This document shows positions 25,572 through 33,801 of a stretch of DNA of 64,000 bases, piece after piece. Source of the DNA: Sinomonas atrocyanea. Lineage in GTDB: Bacteria; Actinomycetota; Actinomycetes; Actinomycetales; Micrococcaceae. The DNA lies in the NCBI RefSeq assembly GCF_001577305.1, contig NZ_CP014518.1:620001-684000 (forward strand). Direction: 5' to 3'. Within the stretch, counting starts at the first letter, position 1. The number at the start of each line of letters is the position of its first letter. A program made the translations under genes and the position numbers. The notes below the pieces were generated by a model that did not search any database, had not been told where the DNA came from, and saw nothing but the letters and a program-made list of their open reading frames with translations.

Positions 25572-26558
25572 ATGGCCCACAGCGACGCACCCCGATCCGA
25601 CGAGTACCACCCCGCGGAGCCCACCGTCCCGCAGGAGACGGCCGCCCCGCCGTACGGCGAGCACGACGGCGAGTACGGCGGGCACGACGGCGCCCGGCAG
25701 CCCGGCGCTCAGCCCGCCCCCGGCTGGGGCGCACCGCAGGAGCCCACCCAGCAGTACCCGGGCTGGGGCGCGCCGCAGCAGACGCAGCAGTACCCTGGGT
25801 GGGGCGCACCCCAGCAGGGCCAGCCGGCTGGCGGCTGGGGCGCCCCGCCGGAGCAGCTCTACGCCCAGTCCGCTCCCGGCTGGGGTGCCGCCCCGCGGAA
25901 GGACCCGCACTCCGCGGGCGCCCGGTGGCGCGCCCTGACGTCGACGCAGAAGGGCGTCGCGGCCGCCGCGGCGGCGGTCGTGATCGCCGGTGGTGCGGGC
26001 GCGGCCGTGTGGGCCGCAAACTCCTCCAGCCCGTCCACGGCCGGCAGCGCGGCGAACGGCTTCGGCGGGGCCGCCGGCCAGGGCGGATTCGGGCCGCAGG
26101 GCGGTACGGGCTCGCAGGGCGGCAGCGGCCAGCAGGGCGGCACGGGGACCCAGGGCGGGCGGAACGCCCAGGGCTTCCAGGGCGGCACGCGCGGGATCGG
26201 CGGCGCTGGCGGGGTGGGCATCGGCATGCTCGGCCAGATGCTGCACGGCGAGTTCGTCGTCGTGCAGGACAACGCGAATGTCACGATGGTCGAGCAGACC
26301 GGCACCGTGACCACCGCCTCCGGGCAGTCCGTGACGGTCAAGAGCAGCGACGGCTTCCAGCAGACCTACACGCTCTCGTCCTCGACCCAGGTCGCCGCCC
26401 GCGGGACGCGCGGCCAGGGCGCGTCCGGAAGCGGGTCCTCGACCACGGCCACCCTCGCCCAGGGCGACACCGTGAACGTCGTGGCACTCAAGGACGGCCT
26501 GGCGGCGAAGACGGTCATGATCCTCGGTACGGGAACCGGCTCCGGCACCTCGAACTAG
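25572..26558 (+). CDS. single-TM surface protein with DUF5666-like C-terminal domain
   Basis: A 328-residue protein. The N-terminal cytoplasmic part (1-120) is Gly/Pro/Gln-rich with near-perfect repeats around YPGWGAPQ (about 55-90). One TM helix follows (about 128-148, GVAAAAAAVVIAGGAGAAVWAA), then a Gly/Gln linker (GGTGSQGGSGQQGG), then a small beta-rich domain (VTMVEQTGTVTTASGQSVTVKSSDGFQQTYTLSSSTQV ... LAQGDTVNVVALKDG) resembling DUF5666. ATG at 25572 has a canonical AGGAGGACACC. Divergent from the response regulator gene, suggesting joint control. Function unknown; probably a cell-surface component. Confidence 0.8.
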   Translation: MAHSDAPRSDEYHPAEPTVPQETAAPPYGEHDGEYGGHDGARQPGAQPAPGWGAPQEPTQQYPGWGAPQQTQQYPGWGAPQQGQPAGGWGAPPEQLYAQSAPGWGAAPRKDPHSAGARWRALTSTQKGVAAAAAAVVIAGGAGAAVWAANSSSPSTAGSAANGFGGAAGQGGFGPQGGTGSQGGSGQQGGTGTQGGRNAQGFQGGTRGIGGAGGVGIGMLGQMLHGEFVVVQDNANVTMVEQTGTVTTASGQSVTVKSSDGFQQTYTLSSSTQVAARGTRGQGASGSGSSTTATLAQGDTVNVVALKDGLAAKTVMILGTGTGSGTSN

Positions 26559-26578
26559 CGGTACCGCCCGCTGGAGAC

Positions 26579-26626
26579 CACGACGGCGCCGCTCGCCTCG
26601 AACGTGAGGCGGGCGGCGCCGTCGTG
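26579..26626. terminator. bidirectional terminator between convergent genes
   Basis: A 14-bp perfect stem, 26579-26592 (CACGACGGCGCCGC) with 26613-26626, plus an inner CGCCTC/GAGGCG pairing, between the ends of a plus-strand and a minus-strand gene. The outer arm sequence is reused in the terminator at 54508-54553. Confidence 0.75.
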
Positions 26627-26665
26627 CGCTGCGGCAGCGTCCGGCGCTGTGCCGGACGGCAGCCC

Positions 26666-27481
26666 TCAGTACCAGTTGTGGGCGAGGTGGAACGCGAGCG
26701 CGTTCGCGGGGGAGCCGTAGCTCTTCTTGATGTAGTCAAGGCCCCAGTCGATCTGGGTCTTGTAGTTGGTCTGCCAGTCCGCGCCCACGGAAGCCATCTT
26801 GCTGCCGGGGAGGGCCTGCACGATCCCGTAGGCGCCGGAGCTCGCGTTGGTGGCCGTGGTGGACCAGTCCGACTCCTTGTTCCACAGCGTGATCAGGGCG
26901 CTCATCTGGTCCTGGCCCCAGCCGAACGCCGCGAGCCGGCTCGCGGCGTAGGCCTGGGCGGCCGCCGGGTCGTTCACCGGCTGCGCCGCTGCGGCGGCCT
27001 TCGCAGCGGCCGCGGCCGCCTGGTCAGCGGCGGCCTTGTCGGCGGCCGCCTTGTCAGCAGCAGCCTTGTCGGCGGCGGCCTTGTCCGATGCCGTCTTGTC
27101 AGCAGCTGCCTTGTCCGCGGCGGCCTTGGCCGCAGCAGCCTTGTCGGCGGCCGCCTTGTCAGCAGCAGCCTTGTCCGTCGCCGTGCGCGCATCGCTGCTC
27201 GCCTGGGCGAGGGCGTTGTCGGAACTCGGGCTCGGCGCCGCGGCGGAGGCCGAGGGGGCCGTCACCGAGGCGGTGCGGGCGAGGTCCGCGGAGTTCGCGG
27301 TGGCCGCCGCCCCACCGCCGGCCACGGCGAGGAGGCCGAGGGACAGGGCAACGACGGCGCTCCGGTTGCCGAAGCGGTCAGTTCCCTTCCTCGCAGCGCG
27401 GGCCAGGGCGGAACGGTTGGTGGTGACGGCTCGACGCCGGCCATGAGGGCGCGCGGAAGCGCGGTCTGGGGTCTTGCTCAC
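26666..27481 (-). CDS. secreted lytic transglycosylase-like protein under a c-di-AMP riboswitch
   Basis: A 271-residue protein: a basic N-terminus with hydrophobic segment (about 40-62) as signal/anchor, an Ala/Lys/Asp tandem region (about 100-165) with a DKAAA-type five-residue period (KAAADKAAADKAA), probably a rigid helix, and a C-terminal goose-lysozyme-like domain (about 175-271): WNKESDWSTTATNASSGAYGIVQALPG, with a presumed catalytic Glu in NKESDW, ending FHLAHNWY. It would cleave or remodel peptidoglycan. GTG at 27481 lies about 15 bases past the riboswitch. The repeat is also long at DNA level (GCC TTG TCx GCx units) and could vary in copy number. Confidence 0.85.
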   Translation of the reverse strand: MSKTPDRASARPHGRRRAVTTNRSALARAARKGTDRFGNRSAVVALSLGLLAVAGGGAAATANSADLARTASVTAPSASAAAPSPSSDNALAQASSDARTATDKAAADKAAADKAAAAKAAADKAAADKTASDKAAADKAAADKAAADKAAADQAAAAAAKAAAAAQPVNDPAAAQAYAASRLAAFGWGQDQMSALITLWNKESDWSTTATNASSGAYGIVQALPGSKMASVGADWQTNYKTQIDWGLDYIKKSYGSPANALAFHLAHNWY

Positions 27482-27495
27482 AAGCGTAAGGGCCT

Positions 27496-27675
27496 CTCGT
27501 TTGCGCCTGCGAAGTTAGCTGTCGGGTTCGGATGAGAGTCATCCGGCCCTGCCAGTGGCAAGGGCTTCACCCCGAGGCCGTCAAGAATGCCCGTAGAACT
27601 GGGCGCGGCCGCTGAGTGGGTCCTCCGTCTCTGCCTCCTACCTCCCCCCAGGCCGTCGGCAGAGCTCGGCGGACA
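27496..27675 (-). ncRNA. cyclic-di-AMP (ydaO/yuaA-type) riboswitch
   Basis: Upstream of the transglycosylase, the minus strand carries the hallmark 3' segment AACCCGACAGCTAACTTCG followed by CAGGCGC, preceded by GGGGTGAAGCC and, further 5', GGACCCA and GAGCTCTGCC/GGCAGAG pairing. These match the ydaO consensus as I remember it. Such riboswitches bind c-di-AMP and usually turn off cell-wall hydrolase and osmolyte genes when the ligand is high. Boundaries are approximate, and no covariance model was run. Confidence 0.85.
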
Positions 27676-28315
27676 AGGCCTGAGGGATGCCAGCCGTAGG
27701 GCGGGCACCAGACCACTGTAGGGGAACCGGCCCCTGATTGTCACATTTGGGTAACAGCAGATTCATTTGGGCGGGCCTGGGCATGCGTGCGCGTGCAAGT
27801 AGACCATGAGGTCAGTCCATGTCCAGTCCCACAAAGGTGCGGCGCCCTCCGGTGTCGAGTCACGTCCACGCTGTGAGATCGACCGCCAAGAGATGTGGAC
27901 CGACCAAAAGGTCTGGACAACCGAATATTGTTCGACAAGGAGGCGTCCGCTTCTCGAAACTCTGAAAATATCTGTTCACATCGCCCCCGCGCCGAATCGT
28001 GATTCTTGGCACACGAAGAGGGGTTCGTCTCGCATAGTGAGACGAAAACGACATTGTTACTTGCCTGTAGCCATTGTTACGGGACACACTCTCACTGTGA
28101 ACAAAGACTCAGCAGCACCTGCAGCCGCAGACAGCCGCCTCGCCGGGACACCCTCCGGTCGATCCGCACGCTGCTGTCGAATGTCGAGCTAACTGCACCA
28201 CCCCAGCATTCAGCCCAGTCTTTTCGCCGCCCAGCGTCGGGCATCCACCGCCAGGCGGGCGCATCTGCTCCGCATTCGAAAGCCATCACGGCTAGCAGTC
28301 TCACGAGGTTCATCC
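27676..28315. promoter_or_regulatory. AT-rich 640-base gap with operator-like repeats
   Basis: This gap between the riboswitch and the winged-helix regulator has clearly lower GC than its surroundings, especially 27880-28130. It holds an exact 8-bp inverted repeat TTCGTCTC-n7-GAGACGAA (28024-28046) and direct repeats CATTGTTAC at 28052-28060 and 28072-28080 (20 bp apart, two turns). Direct repeats suit OmpR/PhoB-type winged-helix proteins, so autoregulation of the next gene is plausible. The short ORFs here lack coding character. Confidence 0.55.
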
Positions 28316-29149
28316 ATGTCTGTTGCATCCGGCTACGTCCACATCTCTGTCCGCAATGCCCAGAAGGCGCAGAAGCCGGGCCACCGGCAGCCCTTCAATG
28401 CCCACTTCGGCAGCCCCGCCGAGGCGTACCAGCACGGCGCCGCGGCCGCGGCGGCCCGCACCTCGCCGCTGGCTGGCGTCCAGGACGTCTCGCCCATGAC
28501 GGCCCCGACCCCGGTCATCCAGCCGGGCGCCGAGCCGGTCCGCGCGGTCGCCGCGGACAACGTCGCCCACGGCTTCGTGCTCTATGTGGGGCTCTCCGAG
28601 CAGCAGGCCGCCGCGGCGGGAACCTCGATCGCCCGGATCGCCCAGGAGATCCGCGCCTATGCCCAGTCGCTCGTGGAGGGCGTCGAGAGCTATGCCGCGG
28701 TTGCCGTGGCCCCCGCCAGCGCGCCGGGGTCTCCGCTCGACGTCGTGCGCTCCACCTTCGGCGACCCGACGGTGTCGGTGCGGCAGCAGCGCCCCGAGCC
28801 GCGGCCGGCCGCGTCCGAGCCGCGCCCGGCCGGCGTGCTCATCGACCTCGCCCGGCGCGAGGTGCACCTCGACGGCGAGACGCTCAACCTCACCTTCAAG
28901 GAGTTCGAGCTCCTGAACTACCTCGTCGAGAACGGCACCCGCACCGTGAGCCGGGACGAACTCCTCGAGAGCCTGTGGAAGAACGCGGAGGAAGTGCCGA
29001 ACGAGCGCACCATCGACGTCCACATCCGCCGCCTGCGCTCCAAGCTCGGCCGGCTCGCGAACACCGTGCGCACCGTGCGGGGCCAGGGCTACCGCTTCTA
29101 CGAGCACCCCGAGGTCATCGTCTGGGCCGCGCCTGAGTACTCGATCTAG
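28316..29149 (+). CDS. winged-helix regulator of OmpR type lacking a receiver domain
   Basis: 277 residues. The C-terminal 95 residues are a typical OmpR/PhoB DNA-binding domain: VLIDLARREVHLDGETLNLTFKEFELLNYLVENGTRTVSRDELLESLW, ERTIDVHIRRLRSKLG, TVRGQGYRFYEHPE. The N-terminal about 170 residues are not a receiver: no DD pair, no phospho-Asp context and no Lys, but a low-complexity start and a small domain (GFVLYVGLSEQQAAAAGTSIARIAQEIRAYAQSL). Control is therefore not by ordinary phosphorylation. The following gene encodes a SixA-like phosphatase, but no kinase is near. ATG at 28316. Confidence 0.88.
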   Translation: MSVASGYVHISVRNAQKAQKPGHRQPFNAHFGSPAEAYQHGAAAAAARTSPLAGVQDVSPMTAPTPVIQPGAEPVRAVAADNVAHGFVLYVGLSEQQAAAAGTSIARIAQEIRAYAQSLVEGVESYAAVAVAPASAPGSPLDVVRSTFGDPTVSVRQQRPEPRPAASEPRPAGVLIDLARREVHLDGETLNLTFKEFELLNYLVENGTRTVSRDELLESLWKNAEEVPNERTIDVHIRRLRSKLGRLANTVRTVRGQGYRFYEHPEVIVWAAPEYSI

Positions 29150-29170
29150 CGCGGCTCCCCTCCGGTCCTG

Positions 29171-29194
29171 CGGCCGGCCCCGGCGGCCCGGCCG
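29171..29194 (+). terminator. possible hairpin terminator after the winged-helix gene
   Basis: CGGCCGG pairs with CCGGCCG around a 10-base GC loop, 22 bases after the stop and just before the next gene. No U tract, so weak. Confidence 0.4.
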
Positions 29195-29206
29195 TAGGCT
29201 AGTGGG

Positions 29207-29743
29207 GTGAGCAAGCACCACCTCAAGCGCCTCATCGTCCTCCGCCACGCGAAGGCCGCCTGGCCCGAGGGGGTCCCCGATGCGGACCGGCCACTCGCCG
29301 AGCGCGGGCACGCGGACGCCCCGGAGGCGGGGAAGTGGCTCGTGAAGCACCACATCATCCCCGACTTCATCCTCTGCTCCACGGCACTGCGTACGCGCCA
29401 GACCACCACGTGGGTCTGCGAGGAGCTCGGGGACAGGGCGCCGACTCCGAAGCTCGAGTCCGGCCTGTATGCGGCGAGCGCGGCGCGCATGCTCGCCGTC
29501 GTCAACCACGTCCCGGAGACCGTCCGGGCCCTGCTGATCGTCTCCCACATGCCGGGCGTCCAGGACCTCGCGCTGCGGCTCGCCTCCCGCGACTCGGACC
29601 AGGACGCCTACATGGACGCCGCGAGCCACTTCCCGACCACGGGGCTGGCCGTCTTCGAGACCGAGACCCCGTGGGCCGAGCTCGACGGCCAGGACGCCCG
29701 GCTGGTCAGCTTCGCCGTGCCGCGTTCGAAGAAGAAGGGCTGA
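29207..29743 (+). CDS. SixA-like histidine phosphatase
   Basis: A 178-residue branch-1 histidine phosphatase. The phospho-accepting motif is LRHAKAAW (RHG-like, RHAKA as in SixA). DADRPLAERGHADAP, STALRTRQTTTWV and IVSHMPGV (second catalytic His) complete the fold. SixA proteins dephosphorylate phosphohistidine in signalling proteins, but the target here is unknown. Start is GTG at 29207. The last 38 bases overlap the end of the convergent membrane-protein gene. Confidence 0.9.
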   Translation: MSKHHLKRLIVLRHAKAAWPEGVPDADRPLAERGHADAPEAGKWLVKHHIIPDFILCSTALRTRQTTTWVCEELGDRAPTPKLESGLYAASAARMLAVVNHVPETVRALLIVSHMPGVQDLALRLASRDSDQDAYMDAASHFPTTGLAVFETETPWAELDGQDARLVSFAVPRSKKKG

Positions 29744-30335
29744 TCCGGCTCCGCGTCGGCGACGGCGTGCGCGGCGCAGCAGGCCGCTGAGGGGCCCGCG
29801 CCGCGGTGGCGCGGGCGCGGGGCGCGGGGCGCGCCGGCGCCGGCCCCTGGGGGACCATCCTGGTGGCGGACGACGGCGCGCGGCCCGGGCGCCGGGCGCC
29901 CGCACCGGCGGCCGGGCGTCGCCGCACGGAAGGCCTGCGCGACTCGGGCCAGACGGCTCCTCCCAGCAGCACCGCGAGCGTGACCCCGGCAGCGACGAGG
30001 GCGCCGAAGAAGAACGGGTCGGCGTCGCGGCTCGAGACGGTCGTGACCGTGTTCGGGTCCTGGTCCCAGGCGAGGCCGAGCAGCCGCAGGAACGCCAGCG
30101 CCGAGCCGATGGCCAGCGACGAGCTCACCACCGCCAGCCCGGCGACGAGGTAGCGCGACATCCCCAGCACGGCGTACAGCGCGCAGGCCACGAAGGCGCC
30201 GAGGCCCGCGAGCGCGAGGGAGGCCGCGCTGCCGTCCAGTGTGAGGGCCGCGATGACGCACAGGAGGACGGCCGCGCCAGCGGCCCAGAGCGTCGCCCGG
30301 GCGCTCGTGCGCAGGGGGCGGAAACGGCTGGCCAT
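29706..30335 (-). CDS. small polytopic membrane protein of unknown function
   Basis: 209 residues with four hydrophobic segments in the first 125 (ATLWAAGAAVLLCVIAALTL, LALAGLGAFVACALYAVLG, YLVAGLAVVSSSLAIGSALAFL, FFFGALVAAGVTLAVLLGG) and a basic, Pro/Ala/Arg-rich disordered C-terminus. I do not recognise a family. The C-terminal 13 codons overlap the convergent sixA-like gene; the true end could be affected by a base error, but the helices are convincing. ATG at 30335. Confidence 0.7.
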   Translation of the reverse strand: MASRFRPLRTSARATLWAAGAAVLLCVIAALTLDGSAASLALAGLGAFVACALYAVLGMSRYLVAGLAVVSSSLAIGSALAFLRLLGLAWDQDPNTVTTVSSRDADPFFFGALVAAGVTLAVLLGGAVWPESRRPSVRRRPAAGAGARRPGRAPSSATRMVPQGPAPARPAPRARATAARAPQRPAAPRTPSPTRSRISPSSSNAARRS

Positions 30336-30381
30336 GCCTCAAGTGTGACAGCAGTCCGCGCCGCTCCCGGTGTGGCTGATG

Positions 30382-31017
30382 TTACTGGTGTGACATCGTG
30401 TCGTCGGCAGGCTCCCGGAGGCCGAAGGCGCCCGCGGCGACCGCCACCACGGCCTCGACGGCGGGCCCGGCCGGCTTCGCGGGGACGGCGGAGACCCGGT
30501 CCACGCCCACCATGAACGCAGCCCCGAAGAGGGCCGTGGCCACGGTCCCGAGATCGTGGCCCGGAACCGGCGGGACCTTCCCGGCCACCCGTTCCAGGGC
30601 CGCGCGGATCTCGGCCAGCACCGCGGCACGCATCCCCGCCAGCACCGGCTGCCACGTGCCGCCGGCGCGCCACTGCTCGCCCATCCACAGCCGCACGAAG
30701 GCCGGGTAGCCCTCGATGAACCCCAGCGCCCGGCCCACCATGCCCCGGACCTCGGCGAGCACGTCCGCGCCCGGTCTGGCCTCCGCCGCGGGGCCCCGCA
30801 GGGCCTCCAGAAGGATTCCCATGCCGTACTCGAGGAGCTGGGCCACGAGCTCGTTCTTGCTGCCGAAGTTGTAGTAGACGGTGCCCTTGGCGACCCCCGC
30901 GGCCGCCGCGATCTCGTCGACCGTCACGGCCTCGGCCCCGCGCTGGCCGATCAGCTCGATCGCGGCGTCGAAGAGGCGCTGCCGGGTCCCGCGCGTCCGG
31001 GGCGTCGCCCGGCTCAT
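30382..31017 (-). CDS. TetR-family transcriptional repressor
   Basis: A 211-residue regulator with N-terminal helix-turn-helix (TRQRLFDAAIELIGQRGAEAVTVDEIAAAAGVAKGTVYYNFGSKNELVAQLLEYG, about 8-62) and a TetR ligand-binding domain. ATG at 31017 overlaps the YhgE stop (ATGA), so it is the last gene of a three-gene operon. A perfect 14-bp palindrome just upstream of the first gene is the probable operator, giving negative autoregulation. The inducer is unknown. Confidence 0.93.
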   Translation of the reverse strand: MSRATPRTRGTRQRLFDAAIELIGQRGAEAVTVDEIAAAAGVAKGTVYYNFGSKNELVAQLLEYGMGILLEALRGPAAEARPGADVLAEVRGMVGRALGFIEGYPAFVRLWMGEQWRAGGTWQPVLAGMRAAVLAEIRAALERVAGKVPPVPGHDLGTVATALFGAAFMVGVDRVSAVPAKPAGPAVEAVVAVAAGAFGLREPADDTMSHQ

Positions 31018-33047
31018 ACCGTGATCTCCGGCTGGAGCGTCTTGAGCCGCCACGTCATGTTCTTGCGGGTGCCGAGGAGGTTGAGCACCCCGCCCAGCAG
31101 CGTGTAGCCGATCAGGCCCAGCACGATCGGCAGGATCCCGGACATGTCCCCGCCGTAGATGAGGTGGCGCATGCCCGTCACCATATAGCCCATCGGAAGG
31201 ATCTGGTGCGCTACCTGGAACGCCGTGGGCGTCACCTGCCAGGGGAAGGTTCCGCCCGAGGAGACGAGCTGCAGGATGAGCAGGATCAGCACCACGAACT
31301 TCCCGCTCGTGCCCAGCAGCGCAATGATGCCCTGGATCAGGGCGCTGAAGGCGATGCCCCCGAGCAGGAGGAACAGCCACATGAGCAGCGGGTGCGCGGG
31401 GTCCAGGCCGAGGGCGAAGTCCACGACCCCGGTCAGGAGCGTGGCCTGTGCGGCCGAGACCACGGCAAACGGCAGCCAGCCGCCCAGCGCGACCTTCCAC
31501 GCCGGGGCGTTCGAGGCCAGGGCGCGCAGCGTGAACGGACGCATGGCCTGGGTCAGCATGAAGATGCCCACCCACATCGCCAGGGAGAGGAAGAACGGGG
31601 CGAGGCCCGCGCCGTAGGAGGCGGCCTTGGTCTGCGCCGCATGGTCGACCGCCACGGGATCGCCCATCACGTTCGCGAGCTGCTGGGTCTGCTGCTGGGA
31701 CGGGTTGGGGACCTTCCCCGCTCCGGCCGCGAGCCCCCGGGCGAGGTCGTGCGAGCCTGCGTCGGCCCGGGCGGCGCCGTCGCTCAGCTGGGCCGCGCCG
31801 GTGTCGAGCTTCGCGGCTCCGGCATCGAGGGTGCGGGCCCCGTCCAGCGCCGCCTGCTGGCCGGACGCGAGCTGCGCGGCCCCCGCGGACAGCGAGCGGG
31901 CGCCGTCGTCCGCCTGCCCGATCGCCCCGGTGAGGGCCGGCATGCCCGAGGCTAGCTGGGCGGCGCCGTCCGAAACCTGCTGGGAGCCGGCCGCGAGCTG
32001 CTGGACCTGCCCGGCGGCGGTGTGCAGCTGCTTCGCGGCGTCGGCGGCCGGCGCCGAGGCCTGGGCGGCGAGGTCGGAGACGACCCTGTCTGCCTGGGCC
32101 TGGGTGAGCACGCCGGAGGCCACGAGGGCCTGGGCGGTCTGGCGGGCGCGGTCCGGAAGGGCCGCGCTGGCGGCGTCTGCGGCGCTGGCCGCGGCCTGGA
32201 CCTTGCTGTTGAGGGCGGCGTTGCCTGCGGCGACCTGCGCGGCGCCGTCGGCCAGGCGCCGGGTGTCTGCGGGCAGCGTGGCGCTCTTGGCCCGCAGCGT
32301 GTCGAGGCCGGAGGCCAGCTGGGCGGACCCATCGCGCAGCTGGGCGGCGCCGCTGGTGAGGCGCTCCTGGCCGGCCACGAGCTGGTCCGCCCCGGCGTGC
32401 AGCTGGGAGGCCCCGTCGGCGAGCTGGGCCGAGCCGCCCTTGAGCGTGTCCAGCCCGGCGGCGAGCCTGTCCGCGCCGTCCGAGGCGGAGGCGAGCTGGG
32501 CGTGGATGGTGCCGTAGCCCGAGAGGAGCCGCGCCGCCGTGTCCGTCCCGACCTGCTTGGCCACGGAGTCGTGGACCGCGGTCGTGACCTTGTCCACGAT
32601 CGTTGAGAGCAGGTAGTTGTTCGCGTCGTTGGTCGTGACCTTGAGCATGGCCTGGTGCGCCGCGTCGAAGCTTGCCGGGGAGGCGAGGTTCCTGGAGAAG
32701 TCGGCCGGCAGGGTCAGGGAGAACGAGTAGGTGCCTGTCCGGACGTCCTCGTCGGCCTCCGCGGTGCTGGTGACGCGGTGCCAGTCGAAGAGGTGCCCGT
32801 CCACGAGGCCCTCGGCGACCTTGCCGCCGGCGTCGAGGCGTGAGCCGTCGGGCAGCTGCGCGCCCTGGTCCTCGACGACGAGCGCGGCCGGGATCCGGTC
32901 CAGGTTCTTGTAGGGGTCCCAGTTCGCGTACAGGTACACGGCACCGTACAGGAGCGGGACCACGGTGAGCGCGAGGATCATGAGCTTCGGCAGCAGCCCG
33001 TAGGTCATGCGCTTCAGCTCCGAGCGTGCGAGGCGGAGGACGGTCAT
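31014..33047 (-). CDS. YhgE/Pip-family membrane protein
   Basis: 677 residues. An N-terminal TM (about 22-42; LMILALTVVPLLYGAVYLYANWDPY) is followed by an extracytoplasmic domain, a long Ala/Gly-rich helical repeat region (about 180-440) with recurring GAAQLASG/DGAAQL-type heptads predicted as coiled coil, and five C-terminal TM segments of ABC-2-like type (about 475-665; LAPFFLSLAMWVGIFMLTQAM, ALIQGIIALLGTSGKFVVLILLIL). YhgE/Pip proteins serve as phage receptors or ESX/surface-secretion-related exporters in other Gram-positives. ATG at 33047 overlaps the upstream ATPase-like stop (ATGA). Confidence 0.93.
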   Translation of the reverse strand: MTVLRLARSELKRMTYGLLPKLMILALTVVPLLYGAVYLYANWDPYKNLDRIPAALVVEDQGAQLPDGSRLDAGGKVAEGLVDGHLFDWHRVTSTAEADEDVRTGTYSFSLTLPADFSRNLASPASFDAAHQAMLKVTTNDANNYLLSTIVDKVTTAVHDSVAKQVGTDTAARLLSGYGTIHAQLASASDGADRLAAGLDTLKGGSAQLADGASQLHAGADQLVAGQERLTSGAAQLRDGSAQLASGLDTLRAKSATLPADTRRLADGAAQVAAGNAALNSKVQAAASAADAASAALPDRARQTAQALVASGVLTQAQADRVVSDLAAQASAPAADAAKQLHTAAGQVQQLAAGSQQVSDGAAQLASGMPALTGAIGQADDGARSLSAGAAQLASGQQAALDGARTLDAGAAKLDTGAAQLSDGAARADAGSHDLARGLAAGAGKVPNPSQQQTQQLANVMGDPVAVDHAAQTKAASYGAGLAPFFLSLAMWVGIFMLTQAMRPFTLRALASNAPAWKVALGGWLPFAVVSAAQATLLTGVVDFALGLDPAHPLLMWLFLLLGGIAFSALIQGIIALLGTSGKFVVLILLILQLVSSGGTFPWQVTPTAFQVAHQILPMGYMVTGMRHLIYGGDMSGILPIVLGLIGYTLLGGVLNLLGTRKNMTWRLKTLQPEITV

Positions 33048-33783
33048 GCCGGCACCTCCGTCCGGGCCCGCGCACCCGCGGGGACCGCCGCTCCGCCGGG
33101 CGCTGCGGGTCCGGACTCGGCGTCGGGATGCGCTTCCGGGCAGTGCCCGGCGGCGTTGCCGATCTCCGCCCTCGGGCCGTCCCAGCCCTCGGGGATGTCT
33201 GCGACGACGGCGACGACGGCGAGTGGCCGCCCCCGCGGGCCACGGTCGCGGCGAGGAACGGCAGCCACGCCGACGCCTGGTCCGCGTGGCGGTCGGGGGA
33301 GTCGAGCATGAGGAGGCCGGTCTCGGGGTTGGCAAGCGCGAGCGCCGTGAGGAGCTCCGTGCGGCGCGCGGCCGGGAGGTTCTGGGCCCACTCGCCCGCG
33401 ACGTCAGCGAAGGCGTTGACGGTGAGCCACGCCTCGGGCCGGAGGGGGCCGCGATGGCGGCGGGGGAGGAGGGCGAGGTCCTCGGCGACGAGGTCGCGCA
33501 CCCGCACATGGAGCTCGGCCTCGTTGATCGCGGGGGCGTCGACGATTGCGCTCGCGCGGCGCAGCGCCCTGAGGTCCTTGCGCGCGCTTCCGCGCGGGGC
33601 GCCCCATCGGGCCATACCGCCGCTCGGGGCGCAGCGGCCCGTGGCGGCCAGGGCAAGGGCTGTGCGGTGCTCCTGGCCGTCGCCGCGGACGAGGGTGAGC
33701 TCCCCGGGGGCGGCGTCGAAGGAGGTGGGGGGCACGAGGTCGCCGTGCCGACCGGCGACTCGCAGAGCACTAACTGAAAGCAT
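33044..33783 (-). pseudogene. degenerate ABC-ATPase-like protein, frameshifted
   Basis: ATG at 33783 (MLSVSALRVAGRHGDLVPPTSFDAAPGELTLVRGDGQ) gives an ABC-transporter nucleotide-binding-domain-like protein. The Walker A GxxGxGKST is replaced by RGDGQEHRTALALAATGR, but a Walker-B-like LLMLDSPDRH remains. At the C5 run 33230-33234 (G5 on the coding strand) the coding signal changes frame: the continuation LAVVAVVADIPEGWDGPRAEIG runs to a stop at 33044 that overlaps the yhgE ATG. One added G joins the halves (about 247 residues). It probably pairs with YhgE in an export-like complex, but ATP hydrolysis is doubtful. Error or genuine mutation cannot be separated here. Confidence 0.75.
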
Positions 33784-33801
33784 GCTACCGATTATAGGAA
33801 A

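Noticed and set aside
27806..28192. Plus-strand 128-residue ORF upstream of the winged-helix gene
   Set aside because: Composition is unlike neighbouring genes, there is no Shine-Dalgarno or domain, and it spans operator-like repeats; treated as non-coding.
30382..33783. Minus-strand 1133-residue frame as an ATPase-TetR fusion
   Set aside because: The middle is an off-frame reading of yhgE; three separate genes with ATGA overlaps explain the region.
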